Shown here one piece after another: positions 9,374 through 18,817 of a DNA stretch of 64,000 bases. The notes beneath the pieces were generated by a model that worked only from the letters and a program-made list of their open reading frames with translations, searched no databases and was not told where the DNA came from. The stretch comes from an uncultured Pelagibacteraceae bacterium (GTDB taxonomy: Bacteria; Pseudomonadota; Alphaproteobacteria; Pelagibacterales; Pelagibacteraceae): assembly GCA_902567235.1 (NCBI GenBank), contig CACFLX010000006.1:1-64000 (forward strand), in the 5' to 3' direction. A program made the position numbers and the translations under genes. Position 1 is the stretch's first letter; each line of letters starts with the position of its first letter.

Positions 9374-9706
9374 ATGGAACAACAAACGAATGATTTAATA
9401 AGTAAAGAAATTGAAAATAATGAAGTGTGTCTTTTTATGAAAGGAACACCTGATGCACCGCAGTGTGGTTTTTCAATGGCTGTTTCAAATATGTTAAAAA
9501 TTCTAGAAGTAAATTTTAAAGGCGTTAATGTTTTAGAAGATGAAAAACTTAGACAAGGTATAAAAGAATTTAGTGATTGGCCAACAATACCTCAATTATA
9601 CATTAAAAAAGAATTTGTAGGCGGTTGCGATATAGTAAAAGAAATGTACGAAAACGGTGAGCTTAAAAAAGTTCTTGAAGATAAAGGAATTAATTTTAAA
9701 AAATAG
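9374..9706 (+). CDS. grxD: monothiol glutaredoxin, Grx4/GrxD type
   Basis: 110-residue monothiol glutaredoxin with the CGFS active site at residues 31-34, preceded by KGTPDAPQ. WPTIPQLYI and VGGCDIV provide the glutathione-binding TIP and GGCD elements. Such proteins bind a glutathione-coordinated [2Fe-2S] cluster, alone or with BolA, and pass it to acceptor proteins. It is the last gene of the plus-strand run that starts at sfsA and abuts the rpsD stop codon with no spacer. Confidence 0.94.
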   Translation: MEQQTNDLISKEIENNEVCLFMKGTPDAPQCGFSMAVSNMLKILEVNFKGVNVLEDEKLRQGIKEFSDWPTIPQLYIKKEFVGGCDIVKEMYENGELKKVLEDKGINFKK

Positions 9707-10324
9707 TTATCTAGAATAATATTCAATTACTAAGTTTGGCTCCATAACAACTGGGTAAGGAACTTCTTCAAACTTAGGAACTCTTACAAATTTTACTTTT
9801 TTATTTTTTTCGTCTAATTGCAAATATTCTGGAACTTCTCTTTCTTTATTCGCAAGAGCTATATCAATTAAAGCTAATTGTTTTGATTTGTCTCTAATCT
9901 CTATATTGTCCTCTTCTCTAACTTGATAACTTGCTATATTAACTTTTTTTCCATTAACTCTTACATGGCCATGGTTAATTAATTGTCTTGAAGAAAAAAT
10001 AGTATTTGAAAGTTTTGATCTATAAATTACTGCATCAAGTCTTCTTTCTAATAAGCCAATTAAATTTTCTGCAGTATCCCCTTTTTTCATTATAGCCTTT
10101 TTATAAACATTCCTGAATTGTCTTTCATTCATGTTGCCATAATAAGATTTTAGTTTTTGCTTAGCATTTAGTTGGATTCCATAATCTGAAGGTTTGGCTG
10201 ATTTTGTTTGACCGTGCTGTCCCGGAGGGTACGCTCTTGTATTAAATGGGCTCTTTGGTCTTCCCCATAGATTCACTCTTAGCCTTCTATCAACTTTATG
10301 TTTAGAGTTTAATCTTTTTGTCAT
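9707..10324 (-). CDS. rpsD: 30S ribosomal protein S4
   Basis: Primary 16S rRNA-binding protein of the small subunit. 205 residues, normal for S4. The N-terminus has [15 protein letters not shown] and the PPGQHG motif; the S4 RNA-binding domain (about residues 95-160) contains [20 protein letters not shown] and VNGKKVNI. It is transcribed alone or as the last gene of the minus-strand run trmJ-rpsD (36-bp gap). The family's zinc-type Cys cluster is absent, as in the C-minus form. Confidence 0.97.
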   Translation of the reverse strand: MTKRLNSKHKVDRRLRVNLWGRPKSPFNTRAYPPGQHGQTKSAKPSDYGIQLNAKQKLKSYYGNMNERQFRNVYKKAIMKKGDTAENLIGLLERRLDAVIYRSKLSNTIFSSRQLINHGHVRVNGKKVNIASYQVREEDNIEIRDKSKQLALIDIALANKEREVPEYLQLDEKNKKVKFVRVPKFEEVPYPVVMEPNLVIEYYSR

Positions 10325-10360
10325 TTAATAGAACGCTTTATAAACACAAGATCAATTTTG

Positions 10361-11077
10361 TCAATCAGCCTTTTTTTTAGCCAAACTAGCAAATACACTG
10401 GATAAAATACGTGTTTCTTTTTCTGATAAATCCATTTTATAAAATATACTTCTCAGATTTTCTAGCATTTTAGGTTTTTTTTCTTTCGGTTTAAAAAAAT
10501 TTATTTCTTCGAGATGTTTAATACATAAATTTGTCATAGATTGGATATTCTTTTTGGATGCAGTTTTAATTTTCTTTGATTTAGAGTATTTAGTTTTTTT
10601 TATATTTAAGAATTGAAAAATAGTTTGAGCTACAATTATTAAACTATGTGATAAGTTCAATGATTTAAATTTAGTATTACTGGGTATTTGCAATACATAG
10701 TTTGAAAAGCTTATTTCGTTATTTGACAGTCCAGAAGCTTCTGGGCCAAATAAGAAAGCAACTTTTTTACTAAAATCTATTTTATTTAGTTCGTTTAACT
10801 TTATATGTTTAATATTTTTATTTCTAAATCTTGAAGTTGCTGAAATTAAAATATCAATATTTTTCATTGCTGGTTCTAAATTCACATAAACCTTGCTTTT
10901 TTTAATAATTTCATTAGCTCCCACTGAGGTAGCAACAATTTTGTCATTGGGGAAAGTCGGTTTAGGATTTATTACGATTAATTTAGAAAAGTTAAAATTT
11001 TTCATTGCTCTAGCGCATGCACCAATATTTTCTGATAATTGGGGCTTATGTAAAATGAAAGAAATATTATTAAACAT
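10361..11077 (-). CDS. trmJ: tRNA/rRNA 2'-O-methyltransferase, SPOUT family (TrmJ-like)
   Basis: 238 residues of the SpoU/TrmH superfamily, COG0565 (TrmJ) type, which methylates the ribose of tRNA position 32 in model species. Motifs: ENIGACARAMKNF (motif 1 with the catalytic Arg), FLFGPEASGLSN (motif 2) and LNLSHSLIIVAQ (motif 3), which form the knotted SAM site. A C-terminal helical extension of about 80 residues is typical of TrmJ. The start overlaps the cimA stop by one base, indicating translational coupling. The exact RNA target is inferred. Confidence 0.88.
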   Translation of the reverse strand: MFNNISFILHKPQLSENIGACARAMKNFNFSKLIVINPKPTFPNDKIVATSVGANEIIKKSKVYVNLEPAMKNIDILISATSRFRNKNIKHIKLNELNKIDFSKKVAFLFGPEASGLSNNEISFSNYVLQIPSNTKFKSLNLSHSLIIVAQTIFQFLNIKKTKYSKSKKIKTASKKNIQSMTNLCIKHLEEINFFKPKEKKPKMLENLRSIFYKMDLSEKETRILSSVFASLAKKKAD

Positions 11078-12678
11078 TAAAGACTTGCAGGTGCTTTATC
11101 CTTAAACAGTTTATAATCTAAACTATCAACAAGTGCTTTAAATGATGCGTCGATAATGTTTGGAGAAACTCCAATTGTAAACCAGTTTTTACCTTTTGAA
11201 TCTGTACTCTCAATTGAAACTCTTGTTACAGCCTCAGTTCCAGTATTAAGAATTCTAACTTTATAGTCAACTAATTTTAAATCTTTTAAATACTGAGAAT
11301 ATTTTGCAAGTTTGTCTACATTGTTTCTTATTGCATTATCAAGTGCATGGACAGGGCCATTGCCCTCTCCTTCACAAAGAATTAATTTCTTATCAACTTC
11401 TAACTGTGCTTTTGCAGAAGAAACAATTTCTCCTGAACTATTTTTTTTTACAGAAACATCATATTCTTTAATTGAGATGTATCTTGGAATTTCTCCCATT
11501 ATTCTTCTTGCTAGTAGTTCAAAAGATGCATCTGCACCATCGTAGCTGTAACCGATGAATTCTCTATCTTTAACTTCTTCTAAAAGTTTTTTTATTTTTG
11601 GATCATCTAGTTTAAAATCTATTCCAATAGATTTTAGTCTAGAAACTATATTTGATTTTCCAGATTGGTCGGAAACAACAATATTTCTTACATTTCCCAC
11701 ATCATCAGGATTTATATGTTCATATGTTTTTGGATCTTTTTGTACTGCAGAAACATGCAAACCACCTTTGTGCGAAAAGGCAGCAGCTCCAACATAAGGT
11801 AAATGTTGATTGGGTTTTCTATTTAATATTTCATCAAGTAATCTTGAGCACTGAGTTAATTTACCAATATTTTCTTTTTTAACGTTTATTTCATAGCTCT
11901 TTGAGTAAGTTTCTTTCAAGTGTAAAGTTGGAATTACAGACATTAAATTTGCATTTCCGCATCTTTCACCTAATCCATTAATCGTTCCTTGTATTTGTCT
12001 AGCGCCTGATAAAACTGCGGCAAGAGAATTTGCAACTGCATTACCTGTATCATTATGGGCGTGAATACCAATATTTTTTCCTGGCACTGATTTAGTAACT
12101 TCATTTACAATATCTGTAACTTCATTAGGCAAGGTTCCCCCATTTGTATCACAAAGCACAACCCATCTAGCTCCATTGTCGTATGCTGATTTTATACATG
12201 AAAGTGCATATTCTTTATTGTTTTTAAAGCCATCAAAAAAATGTTCTGCATCAAACATAAATTCTTTTTTTTCTTTAACAAAAAGTTTTGCACTTTCTGA
12301 AATATTTTCTAAATTTTCTTCATTTGATATTCCCAATGCAACATCAACATGGAAATCCCAGGATTTACCTACCAAGCATACTGCTGGAGTATTACTATTT
12401 AATATAGATGAAAGTCCTGGGTCATTTTCAGCACTTCTACCAGCTCTTTTTGTCATACCAAATGCTGTTAATATTGAATTATTAAATTTAATTTTTTTTT
12501 GAAAAAACTCTGTATCAGTTGGGTTGGCTCCAGGCCAACCTCCTTCTACATAGTCAACACCTAAATCATCCAAAGCTTTTGCTATTTTTAATTTATCGTC
12601 TATTGAAAAATCGACACCTTGGGTTTGTGCGCCATCTCTCAATGTAGTATCAAATATATGTATTTTTTCTTTACTCAT
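11077..12678 (-). CDS. cimA: (R)-citramalate synthase
   Basis: Condenses pyruvate and acetyl-CoA to citramalate, the threonine-independent entry to isoleucine. The HMGL-like TIM barrel starts with IFDTTLRDGAQTQG (about 8-21), with the conserved Arg and Asp, and continues with GIHAHNDTGNAVANS carrying the metal-binding His pair. The 533-residue length, internal SHKGGLHVSAV segment and C-terminal LeuA-like allosteric domain fit CimA of the long type rather than 2-isopropylmalate synthase, but substrate choice is inferred. It overlaps cysS by 4 bp and trmJ by 1 bp. Confidence 0.88.
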   Translation of the reverse strand: MSKEKIHIFDTTLRDGAQTQGVDFSIDDKLKIAKALDDLGVDYVEGGWPGANPTDTEFFQKKIKFNNSILTAFGMTKRAGRSAENDPGLSSILNSNTPAVCLVGKSWDFHVDVALGISNEENLENISESAKLFVKEKKEFMFDAEHFFDGFKNNKEYALSCIKSAYDNGARWVVLCDTNGGTLPNEVTDIVNEVTKSVPGKNIGIHAHNDTGNAVANSLAAVLSGARQIQGTINGLGERCGNANLMSVIPTLHLKETYSKSYEINVKKENIGKLTQCSRLLDEILNRKPNQHLPYVGAAAFSHKGGLHVSAVQKDPKTYEHINPDDVGNVRNIVVSDQSGKSNIVSRLKSIGIDFKLDDPKIKKLLEEVKDREFIGYSYDGADASFELLARRIMGEIPRYISIKEYDVSVKKNSSGEIVSSAKAQLEVDKKLILCEGEGNGPVHALDNAIRNNVDKLAKYSQYLKDLKLVDYKVRILNTGTEAVTRVSIESTDSKGKNWFTIGVSPNIIDASFKALVDSLDYKLFKDKAPASL

Positions 12679-14036
12679 TTAAATTTCCAAAGGGTTTTAT
12701 CATCTTTGTCTTCAATTAAAACTCCTTTGTCTAATAATTCATTTCTTATTTCGTCAGCTGCTTTATAATCTTTATTTTTTCTAGCTTTATTTCTTGCTGC
12801 AATTTTTTGGTTTATTTCTTCTTCGGATATCTTTGATTTACTTTGCTTGAATTGATCCCATGAGTTTTTACTCTCGTTTAATAGGCCAATAAAATTACAC
12901 GCTGAAACAAATATTTCTTTATCCTTAGTTGAACCTTTTTGAGATTTTTCAAATAATTTATGAAGATTGGCAATATAACCTGGTGTATTTAAATCATCAT
13001 ACAATGGAGAAAGATCGTCTTCAGGAATTAAAACTTGTTTTTTAATATCTGTATAACTTTCATACCATTTGTTAATTGTTTTTTCACACTCGGATAAAAG
13101 TTTATCATTCCAATCTAAAGGTTGTTTGTAATGTGCGCTAATCAAAGCTAATCTTAATACTTGCCCACTTACTTTATTTTTAAAGTCACCAATTTTTAAA
13201 ATGTTGCCTTGTGATTTAGACATTTTTTCACTTGAGATTGTTATAAATCCATTATGAACCCAATAATTAGCAAATGTCTCACTTCCATTAGCACATCTGG
13301 ATTGTGCAATTTCGTTTTCATGATGTGGAAAAATTAAATCCATTCCACCTCCATGAATGTCAAATTTGTCACCTAAAAATTTTTTTGACATTACTGAGCA
13401 TTCAAGGTGCCAACCAGGCCTGCCTTTGCCCCATGGTGAATCCCAGGCTGGTTCGTTTTCTGTGGATGGTTTCCATAAAACAAAATCAGCTGGATTTTTT
13501 TTGTTTTCTGAAATCTCAACTCTTGCACCAGCAATTAATTCATCTAAATTTTTATTTGATAATTTTCCATAATCTTTAAATTTTTTTACTTCAAAATAAA
13601 CATGGTTATTTATTTCATATGCAAATTTATTTTGAATAAGTTTGTTAATCATTTCAACCATTAATGAAATATTTTCTGTCGCCTTTGGTTCGTTTGTAGG
13701 AACTTCACAATTTAAATACTTACAATCTTGATGAAAAATATTTGTAATATTCTTTGTAAGATCATCAATTGAAATATTTCTTTCTATTGAAGAAGATATA
13801 ATTTTATCATCAATATCTGTAATATTTCTTACATAACTAACTGAACTATTTCCGTATTTGCATTTTAAAACTTTGAACAGGATATCAAATATAACCAAAG
13901 GTCTTGCATTTCCAATATGTGGATTATCATAAACCGTTGGTCCACAAACATACATTCCAATTTTTTTTGGATCAATTGGAATGAATTTCGCCTTTTTGTT
14001 ACCCAGACTATTTGTTAAAAAAATATCTTTATTCAT
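12675..14036 (-). CDS. cysS: cysteinyl-tRNA synthetase
   Basis: Class I aminoacyl-tRNA synthetase. It carries the HIGN signature (residues 40-43) just after the zinc Cys C31 in MYVCGPTVYDNP, the WHLECS zinc element, HHENEIAQS, and KMSKSQGN in the second half. 453 residues is typical. It ends within the cimA start (4-bp overlap), so cysS-cimA-trmJ form one tight unit. Confidence 0.96.
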   Translation of the reverse strand: MNKDIFLTNSLGNKKAKFIPIDPKKIGMYVCGPTVYDNPHIGNARPLVIFDILFKVLKCKYGNSSVSYVRNITDIDDKIISSSIERNISIDDLTKNITNIFHQDCKYLNCEVPTNEPKATENISLMVEMINKLIQNKFAYEINNHVYFEVKKFKDYGKLSNKNLDELIAGARVEISENKKNPADFVLWKPSTENEPAWDSPWGKGRPGWHLECSVMSKKFLGDKFDIHGGGMDLIFPHHENEIAQSRCANGSETFANYWVHNGFITISSEKMSKSQGNILKIGDFKNKVSGQVLRLALISAHYKQPLDWNDKLLSECEKTINKWYESYTDIKKQVLIPEDDLSPLYDDLNTPGYIANLHKLFEKSQKGSTKDKEIFVSACNFIGLLNESKNSWDQFKQSKSKISEEEINQKIAARNKARKNKDYKAADEIRNELLDKGVLIEDKDDKTLWKFK

Positions 14037-14081
14037 TATTCTAGAAATATACTTTAATTTGATGTTTGTGAATCTTTTAGA

Positions 14082-14819
14082 TTACTTAGGAATCTTACAA
14101 ACTGGAATTGGCTCCATTTTGTGAAGATTTAATTTTCTAATTTTAATGTATTTTTCGTAATTAGGGGAATCTGGGTTGTTCATAGCGTCTTCTACTTCGT
14201 CATACTTTAAGCCTAATTGGCTTTCGTCCGTTCTTCCATCATCCCATAGACCGTCTGTTGGTTTTGCTTTAATAATTTCTTCAGCTATTTTTAATTCTTT
14301 TCCGAGTTCCCAAACATCTGTTTTTGTACAATCTGCAATTGGAGAAATATCAACACCGCCATCTCCATATTTTGTATAAAAGCCAACACCAAAGTCCTCT
14401 ACTTTATTTCCTGTTCCAACTACAATACCTTTGTTTGCTGCAGCTACTTGATATAAAGTTGTCATTCTTAATCTAGCTCTTGAGTTAGCCATACCATGTT
14501 CACTTTTAAAATCTGACAATGTATTTTCAAAATTTTTAAATACATTATCAAGTTCTAAAGAATGAGACTCTACATTATTAAATTTTTCACTTAACCACTT
14601 CTTGTGCAAAAGACTTAAATCATTCTGTTCTTTGTTTTGTTTGATTGGCATTGTTAATACAATAGTTTTTAAACCAGTCATAGCACACAAGGTGCTTGTT
14701 ACTGAAGAATCTATTCCACCTGAGATACCTATAACAAGTGATTGTGCTTTAACTGGCATTGAATTTACGTAATTCGATATCCAATCTTTTATAAATATGA
14801 CTTTTTTAGCTACTTCCAT
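14082..14819 (-). CDS. nadE: NH3-dependent NAD synthetase
   Basis: Amidates deamido-NAD with ammonia to finish NAD synthesis. The 245-residue ATP-pyrophosphatase-fold protein has the PP-loop GISGGIDSS at residues 31-39, NSRARLRMTTLY, VVGTGNKVED and TKYGDGGVDISPIADC. There is no N-terminal nitrilase glutaminase domain, so it uses free ammonia. nadK, the next enzyme toward NADP, is elsewhere in the window (369-1139). Confidence 0.94.
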   Translation of the reverse strand: MEVAKKVIFIKDWISNYVNSMPVKAQSLVIGISGGIDSSVTSTLCAMTGLKTIVLTMPIKQNKEQNDLSLLHKKWLSEKFNNVESHSLELDNVFKNFENTLSDFKSEHGMANSRARLRMTTLYQVAAANKGIVVGTGNKVEDFGVGFYTKYGDGGVDISPIADCTKTDVWELGKELKIAEEIIKAKPTDGLWDDGRTDESQLGLKYDEVEDAMNNPDSPNYEKYIKIRKLNLHKMEPIPVCKIPK

Positions 14820-14858
14820 AATTCAATTATACGTTAAAAGATTTATTTTATAAATGCG

Positions 14859-16238
14859 TTAAGAAACCGCTCTTATTCCACTTCTTGCATAAATAGAATT
14901 TTTTTTAATTTCATCAGAAATCAAAAATGACAGTTCTAATGCTTGATTAGCATTCAATCTTGGATCACAATGTGTACGATATCTACTTGATAAATCTTTA
15001 TCTGAAATTTTTTGTGTTCCTCCTGTACACTCAGTGACGTTTTGTCCAGTCATTTCTATATGTAACCCACCAGCATAAGATCCTTCACTTTGATGTACTG
15101 CAAAAACATTTTTAACTTCTTTTAATACATTATTAAATGGTCTGGTTTTAAAACCTGTAGAAGATTTAACTGTGTTTCCATGCATTGGATCACAAGACCA
15201 AATAACATTTAAACCTTCTTTTTTAATAGTTCTAACTAATTTAGGTAAAAATTTTCCAACATTTTCACAACCAAATCTTGAAATTAAAGTTATTTTTCCT
15301 TTTTCATTTTTAGGATTTATTACATTACAAATTTTAACTATTTCCTCTGGTTTTGATGTTGGTCCACACTTAATACCAATTGGATTTTCAATTCCTCTGC
15401 AAAATTCGACATGTCCGCCATTTAATTGTCTTGTTCTATCACCTATCCACACAAAGTGTGCTGAAGTATCGTGATACTCTCCAGTTGTTGAATCAATTCT
15501 TGTCATACTTTCTTCGAATGGGAGCAATAAAGCTTCATGAGAAGTCCAAAAGTTAACTGTCTTTAGTCTTCTATTAAAATCTGAATTTATTCCACATGCA
15601 TCCATAAATGCTAGTGCATCTGCAATTTTGTCTTCTAATTCTTTAAATTTTTTAGCTTGTGGACTTTTTTTAATATAGCCTAAATTCCAAAGATGGACTT
15701 TTTTTAAATCAGCAAATCCACCATGACAAAAAGCTCTAATTAAATTTAGTGTTGATGCTGCTTGCGAATAAGCTTTAAATAATCTTTTTGGATCAGGTTT
15801 TCTAGCTCTTTTGTTAAATTCAATACCATTAATATTGTCACCAAGATAACTTGGTAATTCTAGATCGCCTTGTTTTTCAGTCGGAGCACTTCTGGGTTTT
15901 GAAAATTGTCCCGCTACCCTACCAAGTTTAACAACTGGTAAAGATGCTGAATAAGTCAAAACTAAAGACATTTGTAACATAACTTTAAAATAGTCTCTTA
16001 TATTGTCGGGATTAAATTCGGCAAAACTTTCAGCACAATCTCCTCCTTGCAATAAGAAAGCCTTTCCATCAACAACATCAGCTAGTTGTTGTTTTAAGTG
16101 TCTTGTTTCTCCAGCAAATACTAATGGGGGAAAATCTTTTATTTTTCCAAGAACCATATTAAGTTCTTTTTCATCCTCATAAGTAGGGATGTGTTTAACC
16201 GGATAATTTCTCCAACTATTTGTTTTCCATTTTTTCAT
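14859..16238 (-). CDS. class II 3-deoxy-7-phosphoheptulonate (DAHP) synthase
   Basis: First step of the shikimate pathway (PEP + erythrose-4-phosphate). 459 residues with class II (plant/mycobacterial-type) features: LQGGDCAESF, GRVAGQFSKPRS, the RFGCEN and WSCDPMHGN segments and ESHEALLLPFE-type region (TSHEALLLPFE). The Cys of GGDCAE and His of DPMHGN are expected metal ligands. No separate regulatory ACT domain is seen. It lies between glmS (66 bp upstream) and nadE (39 bp downstream), probably under its own promoter. Confidence 0.93.
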   Translation of the reverse strand: MKKWKTNSWRNYPVKHIPTYEDEKELNMVLGKIKDFPPLVFAGETRHLKQQLADVVDGKAFLLQGGDCAESFAEFNPDNIRDYFKVMLQMSLVLTYSASLPVVKLGRVAGQFSKPRSAPTEKQGDLELPSYLGDNINGIEFNKRARKPDPKRLFKAYSQAASTLNLIRAFCHGGFADLKKVHLWNLGYIKKSPQAKKFKELEDKIADALAFMDACGINSDFNRRLKTVNFWTSHEALLLPFEESMTRIDSTTGEYHDTSAHFVWIGDRTRQLNGGHVEFCRGIENPIGIKCGPTSKPEEIVKICNVINPKNEKGKITLISRFGCENVGKFLPKLVRTIKKEGLNVIWSCDPMHGNTVKSSTGFKTRPFNNVLKEVKNVFAVHQSEGSYAGGLHIEMTGQNVTECTGGTQKISDKDLSSRYRTHCDPRLNANQALELSFLISDEIKKNSIYARSGIRAVS

Positions 16239-16304
16239 AATACAACTTAAAGTATATATAGATCAGATATTATAAATGTAAATTTATTTTTTATTAATTA
16301 TTTA

Positions 16305-18122
16305 TTACTCTACAGTTACTGATTTTGCTAAGTTTCTTGGTTTGTCTATATCGCAATTTTTTAATAATGCTACATGATAAGCCAAGAATTGAAGTGGGAT
16401 ACTTAATAAAAAAGGGTTAAGAGTTGAGTTCGTTTTTGGGATTTGAAATTTAAATCTTATATTTTCACTCATTGTTATAGATGTATCGTCAGTTATCATT
16501 ATAACTTTGCCACCTCTTGCTATTACCTCCTGCATATTCGAAATAGTTTTTTCAAAATATCTATCTTTTGGCGCTAATACAATTACCGGCATACCATCTT
16601 CAATCAATGCGAGTGGCCCATGTTTCATTTCACCAGCAGCATAACCTTCAGCATGAATATAAGAAAGTTCTTTTAGTTTAAGAGCGCCTTCCATTGCAAT
16701 TGGATATGAATATCCTCTACCTAAATACATGGTTCCTTTAGCGGTAACAAAATCTCTAGCTACAACTTGTATATCTTTTTGTTTTGATAAAGTTTGTTTA
16801 ATAAAATCTGGTAACTTTATTAAATCTAAAATTAGTTTTTTATAATTTTCTTGATCAATTTCACTTCTTTCTTTTGATATTTTTAATATTAGCAAATAAA
16901 GAACTAGCATTTGACCTAAAAAAGCTTTCGTAGATGCAACTCCAATTTCAGGTCCAGCATGAATTGGTAAAACAAAGTCTGCAAGTCTTGCTATTGAGCT
17001 TTCTACAACATTAACTATTCCACAGGTCTTGACATTATTTTTTTTACATTTTTCAAGTGCAGCATATGTATCAGCAGTTTCTCCTGACTGCGAAACAAAG
17101 ATATAAAGATCATCTTTATTTAGTTTTACATTTCTATATCTAAATTCTGATGCTATGTCTGCTTCAACATCAATAGAAGTATTTTCTTCGATCCAATATT
17201 TTGCCATTAAACATGAATGATATGCTGTTCCACAGGCTATTAATCTTATTTTATTAATATTTTTGGGATCAATTGGTAGATTGTAAATATTAATTTCATT
17301 ACGAGATTTATCTAAATATTCATTGATACATTTTTTTGTAGTAAATGACTGCTCATCAATTTCTTTAGACATAAAGTCTTTATAGTCTCCTTTATCAGCA
17401 ATATTTTCTTCATTAGATAATTCTAAAATTTCTTTATTAATTTTTTTTTTTTCTGAATTATAAAACTCGACCTTTTCCCTATAAAGTAGGCAAAAATCTC
17501 CATCATCTAGATAGGAAATCTTATTTGTCATTGATTTGAGTGCATAAGAATCTGAACCTATAAAATTTTCATTATGTCCATATCCTACTGCTAGTGGACT
17601 TCCTCTTCTTGCTCCAACAACTAAATTGTTAAAATCTTTAAAAATTACTCCAAGAGCAAAACTACCTTCTAATTTTTCTAAAGTTTTATGAATGCAATTT
17701 ATTAAATCTTCCGACTTTAAATAATCAGTTAACATTACTGTTATAACTTCTGTATCTGTTTGAGATTTAAAAGAATAACCTTTTTTAATATACTCATCTC
17801 TTAATTTATCAGAATTTTCAATTATTCCATTGTGTACAACCGAAACTACTTCAGAGGAATGTGGGTGAGCATTAATTTGATTTGGGATTCCGTGTGTTGC
17901 CCATCTTACATGTCCTATACCAAGATCACCATCTGAAGGATTTTGAAAAAGTATTTTTTCTAAATTATCTACTCTTCCAGAGCATTTTTGTTCATTAATT
18001 CGATTATTACTTAATGTTGAAATCCCAGCAGAGTCATAACCACGATATTCTAATTTTTTTAATGCACCAATTATGCTTGATGATACAGATTTATTACTTA
18101 CTATTCCAACTATTCCACACAT
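16305..18122 (-). CDS. glmS: glutamine-fructose-6-phosphate aminotransferase
   Basis: Makes glucosamine-6-phosphate for peptidoglycan and LPS. 605 residues: N-terminal class II glutaminase starting MCGIVGI (nucleophile C2 after Met removal), GHVRWATHG and VHNGIIEN; then two SIS sugar-isomerase domains with CGTAYHS, VSQSGETADT and the C-terminal DKPRNLAKSVTVE. It begins 3 bp after the truncated GlmU-like gene, consistent with a glm operon. The short upstream spacing leaves no room for a glmS ribozyme. Confidence 0.96.
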   Translation of the reverse strand: MCGIVGIVSNKSVSSSIIGALKKLEYRGYDSAGISTLSNNRINEQKCSGRVDNLEKILFQNPSDGDLGIGHVRWATHGIPNQINAHPHSSEVVSVVHNGIIENSDKLRDEYIKKGYSFKSQTDTEVITVMLTDYLKSEDLINCIHKTLEKLEGSFALGVIFKDFNNLVVGARRGSPLAVGYGHNENFIGSDSYALKSMTNKISYLDDGDFCLLYREKVEFYNSEKKKINKEILELSNEENIADKGDYKDFMSKEIDEQSFTTKKCINEYLDKSRNEINIYNLPIDPKNINKIRLIACGTAYHSCLMAKYWIEENTSIDVEADIASEFRYRNVKLNKDDLYIFVSQSGETADTYAALEKCKKNNVKTCGIVNVVESSIARLADFVLPIHAGPEIGVASTKAFLGQMLVLYLLILKISKERSEIDQENYKKLILDLIKLPDFIKQTLSKQKDIQVVARDFVTAKGTMYLGRGYSYPIAMEGALKLKELSYIHAEGYAAGEMKHGPLALIEDGMPVIVLAPKDRYFEKTISNMQEVIARGGKVIMITDDTSITMSENIRFKFQIPKTNSTLNPFLLSIPLQFLAYHVALLKNCDIDKPRNLAKSVTVE

Positions 18123-18125
18123 AAT

Positions 18126-18752
18126 TTATTTTTTTCTCTTATAATTTTTTACTTCACTTTGACTTGGTCTGGTGAGTGCTAAAGAATTTTTTCTAACATT
18201 TTTTGTTATTACAGATCCTGCCCCTATTGTGCTTTTCTCGTTTAAAGTAACTGGCGCAACTAAGGATGAGTTTGAGCCAACAAATACTTTATTTTTAATT
18301 ACAGTTTTATTTTTATTTTTTCCATCATAATTACAAGTAATTGTCCCAGCACCAATATTAACAAAATTTCCAATATTGGTATCTCCAATATAAGACAAAT
18401 GATTTACTTTTGAATTTTTTCCTAAATTGCTTTTTTTTATTTCCACAAAATTTCCGACTCTTGATCCTGATTTTAGAACTGTACCTGGTCTTAACCTTGC
18501 AAAAGGTCCTACGGTTACATTATTTTCAATTTTAACATTTTCTAAGTGAGAAAATGATTTTATTTTAGAGTTATTTTGTATTTTAACTTTTTCTCCAAGA
18601 ACTACATAAGGTTCTATTGTTACATTTTTTCCAATTTTTGTATCTTTTGAAAAATAAACAGTTTCTGGTGCAAGCATCTTAACACCATTTTTTATAAATT
18701 TTTCCCTCAATCTTAGTTGGGCTTTTTGTAAATTTGTTTGTTTCATTTGCAA
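18126..18752 (-). CDS. stand-alone GlmU-type acetyltransferase domain (left-handed beta helix)
   Basis: 208 residues matching only the C-terminal half of GlmU, the glucosamine-1-phosphate N-acetyltransferase. After the linker helix NLQKAQLRLRE the hexapeptide repeats run from about residue 35 to 190, with GPFARLRPGT, VGNFVEIKKS, INIGAGTITCNYDG-type (VNIGAGTITCNYDG) and FVGSNSSLVAPV motifs, including the catalytic-His region NHLSYIGD. The N-terminal uridyltransferase domain (GlmU is normally about 450 residues) is missing and is not encoded upstream, where gph starts divergently 65 bp away. UDP-GlcNAc formation therefore needs a separate uridyltransferase. It is followed at once by glmS. Confidence 0.88.
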   Translation of the reverse strand: MQMKQTNLQKAQLRLREKFIKNGVKMLAPETVYFSKDTKIGKNVTIEPYVVLGEKVKIQNNSKIKSFSHLENVKIENNVTVGPFARLRPGTVLKSGSRVGNFVEIKKSNLGKNSKVNHLSYIGDTNIGNFVNIGAGTITCNYDGKNKNKTVIKNKVFVGSNSSLVAPVTLNEKSTIGAGSVITKNVRKNSLALTRPSQSEVKNYKRKK

Positions 18753-18817
18753 TTTTATTTATAGTTAAGTAAACATGATCGTTAATTCACAAATTATTTC
18801 TTATTAATACTTTTTAA

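Noticed and set aside
18123-18125. glmS ribozyme upstream of glmS
   Set aside because: Only 3 bp separate glmS from the upstream gene, so there is no leader to hold it.
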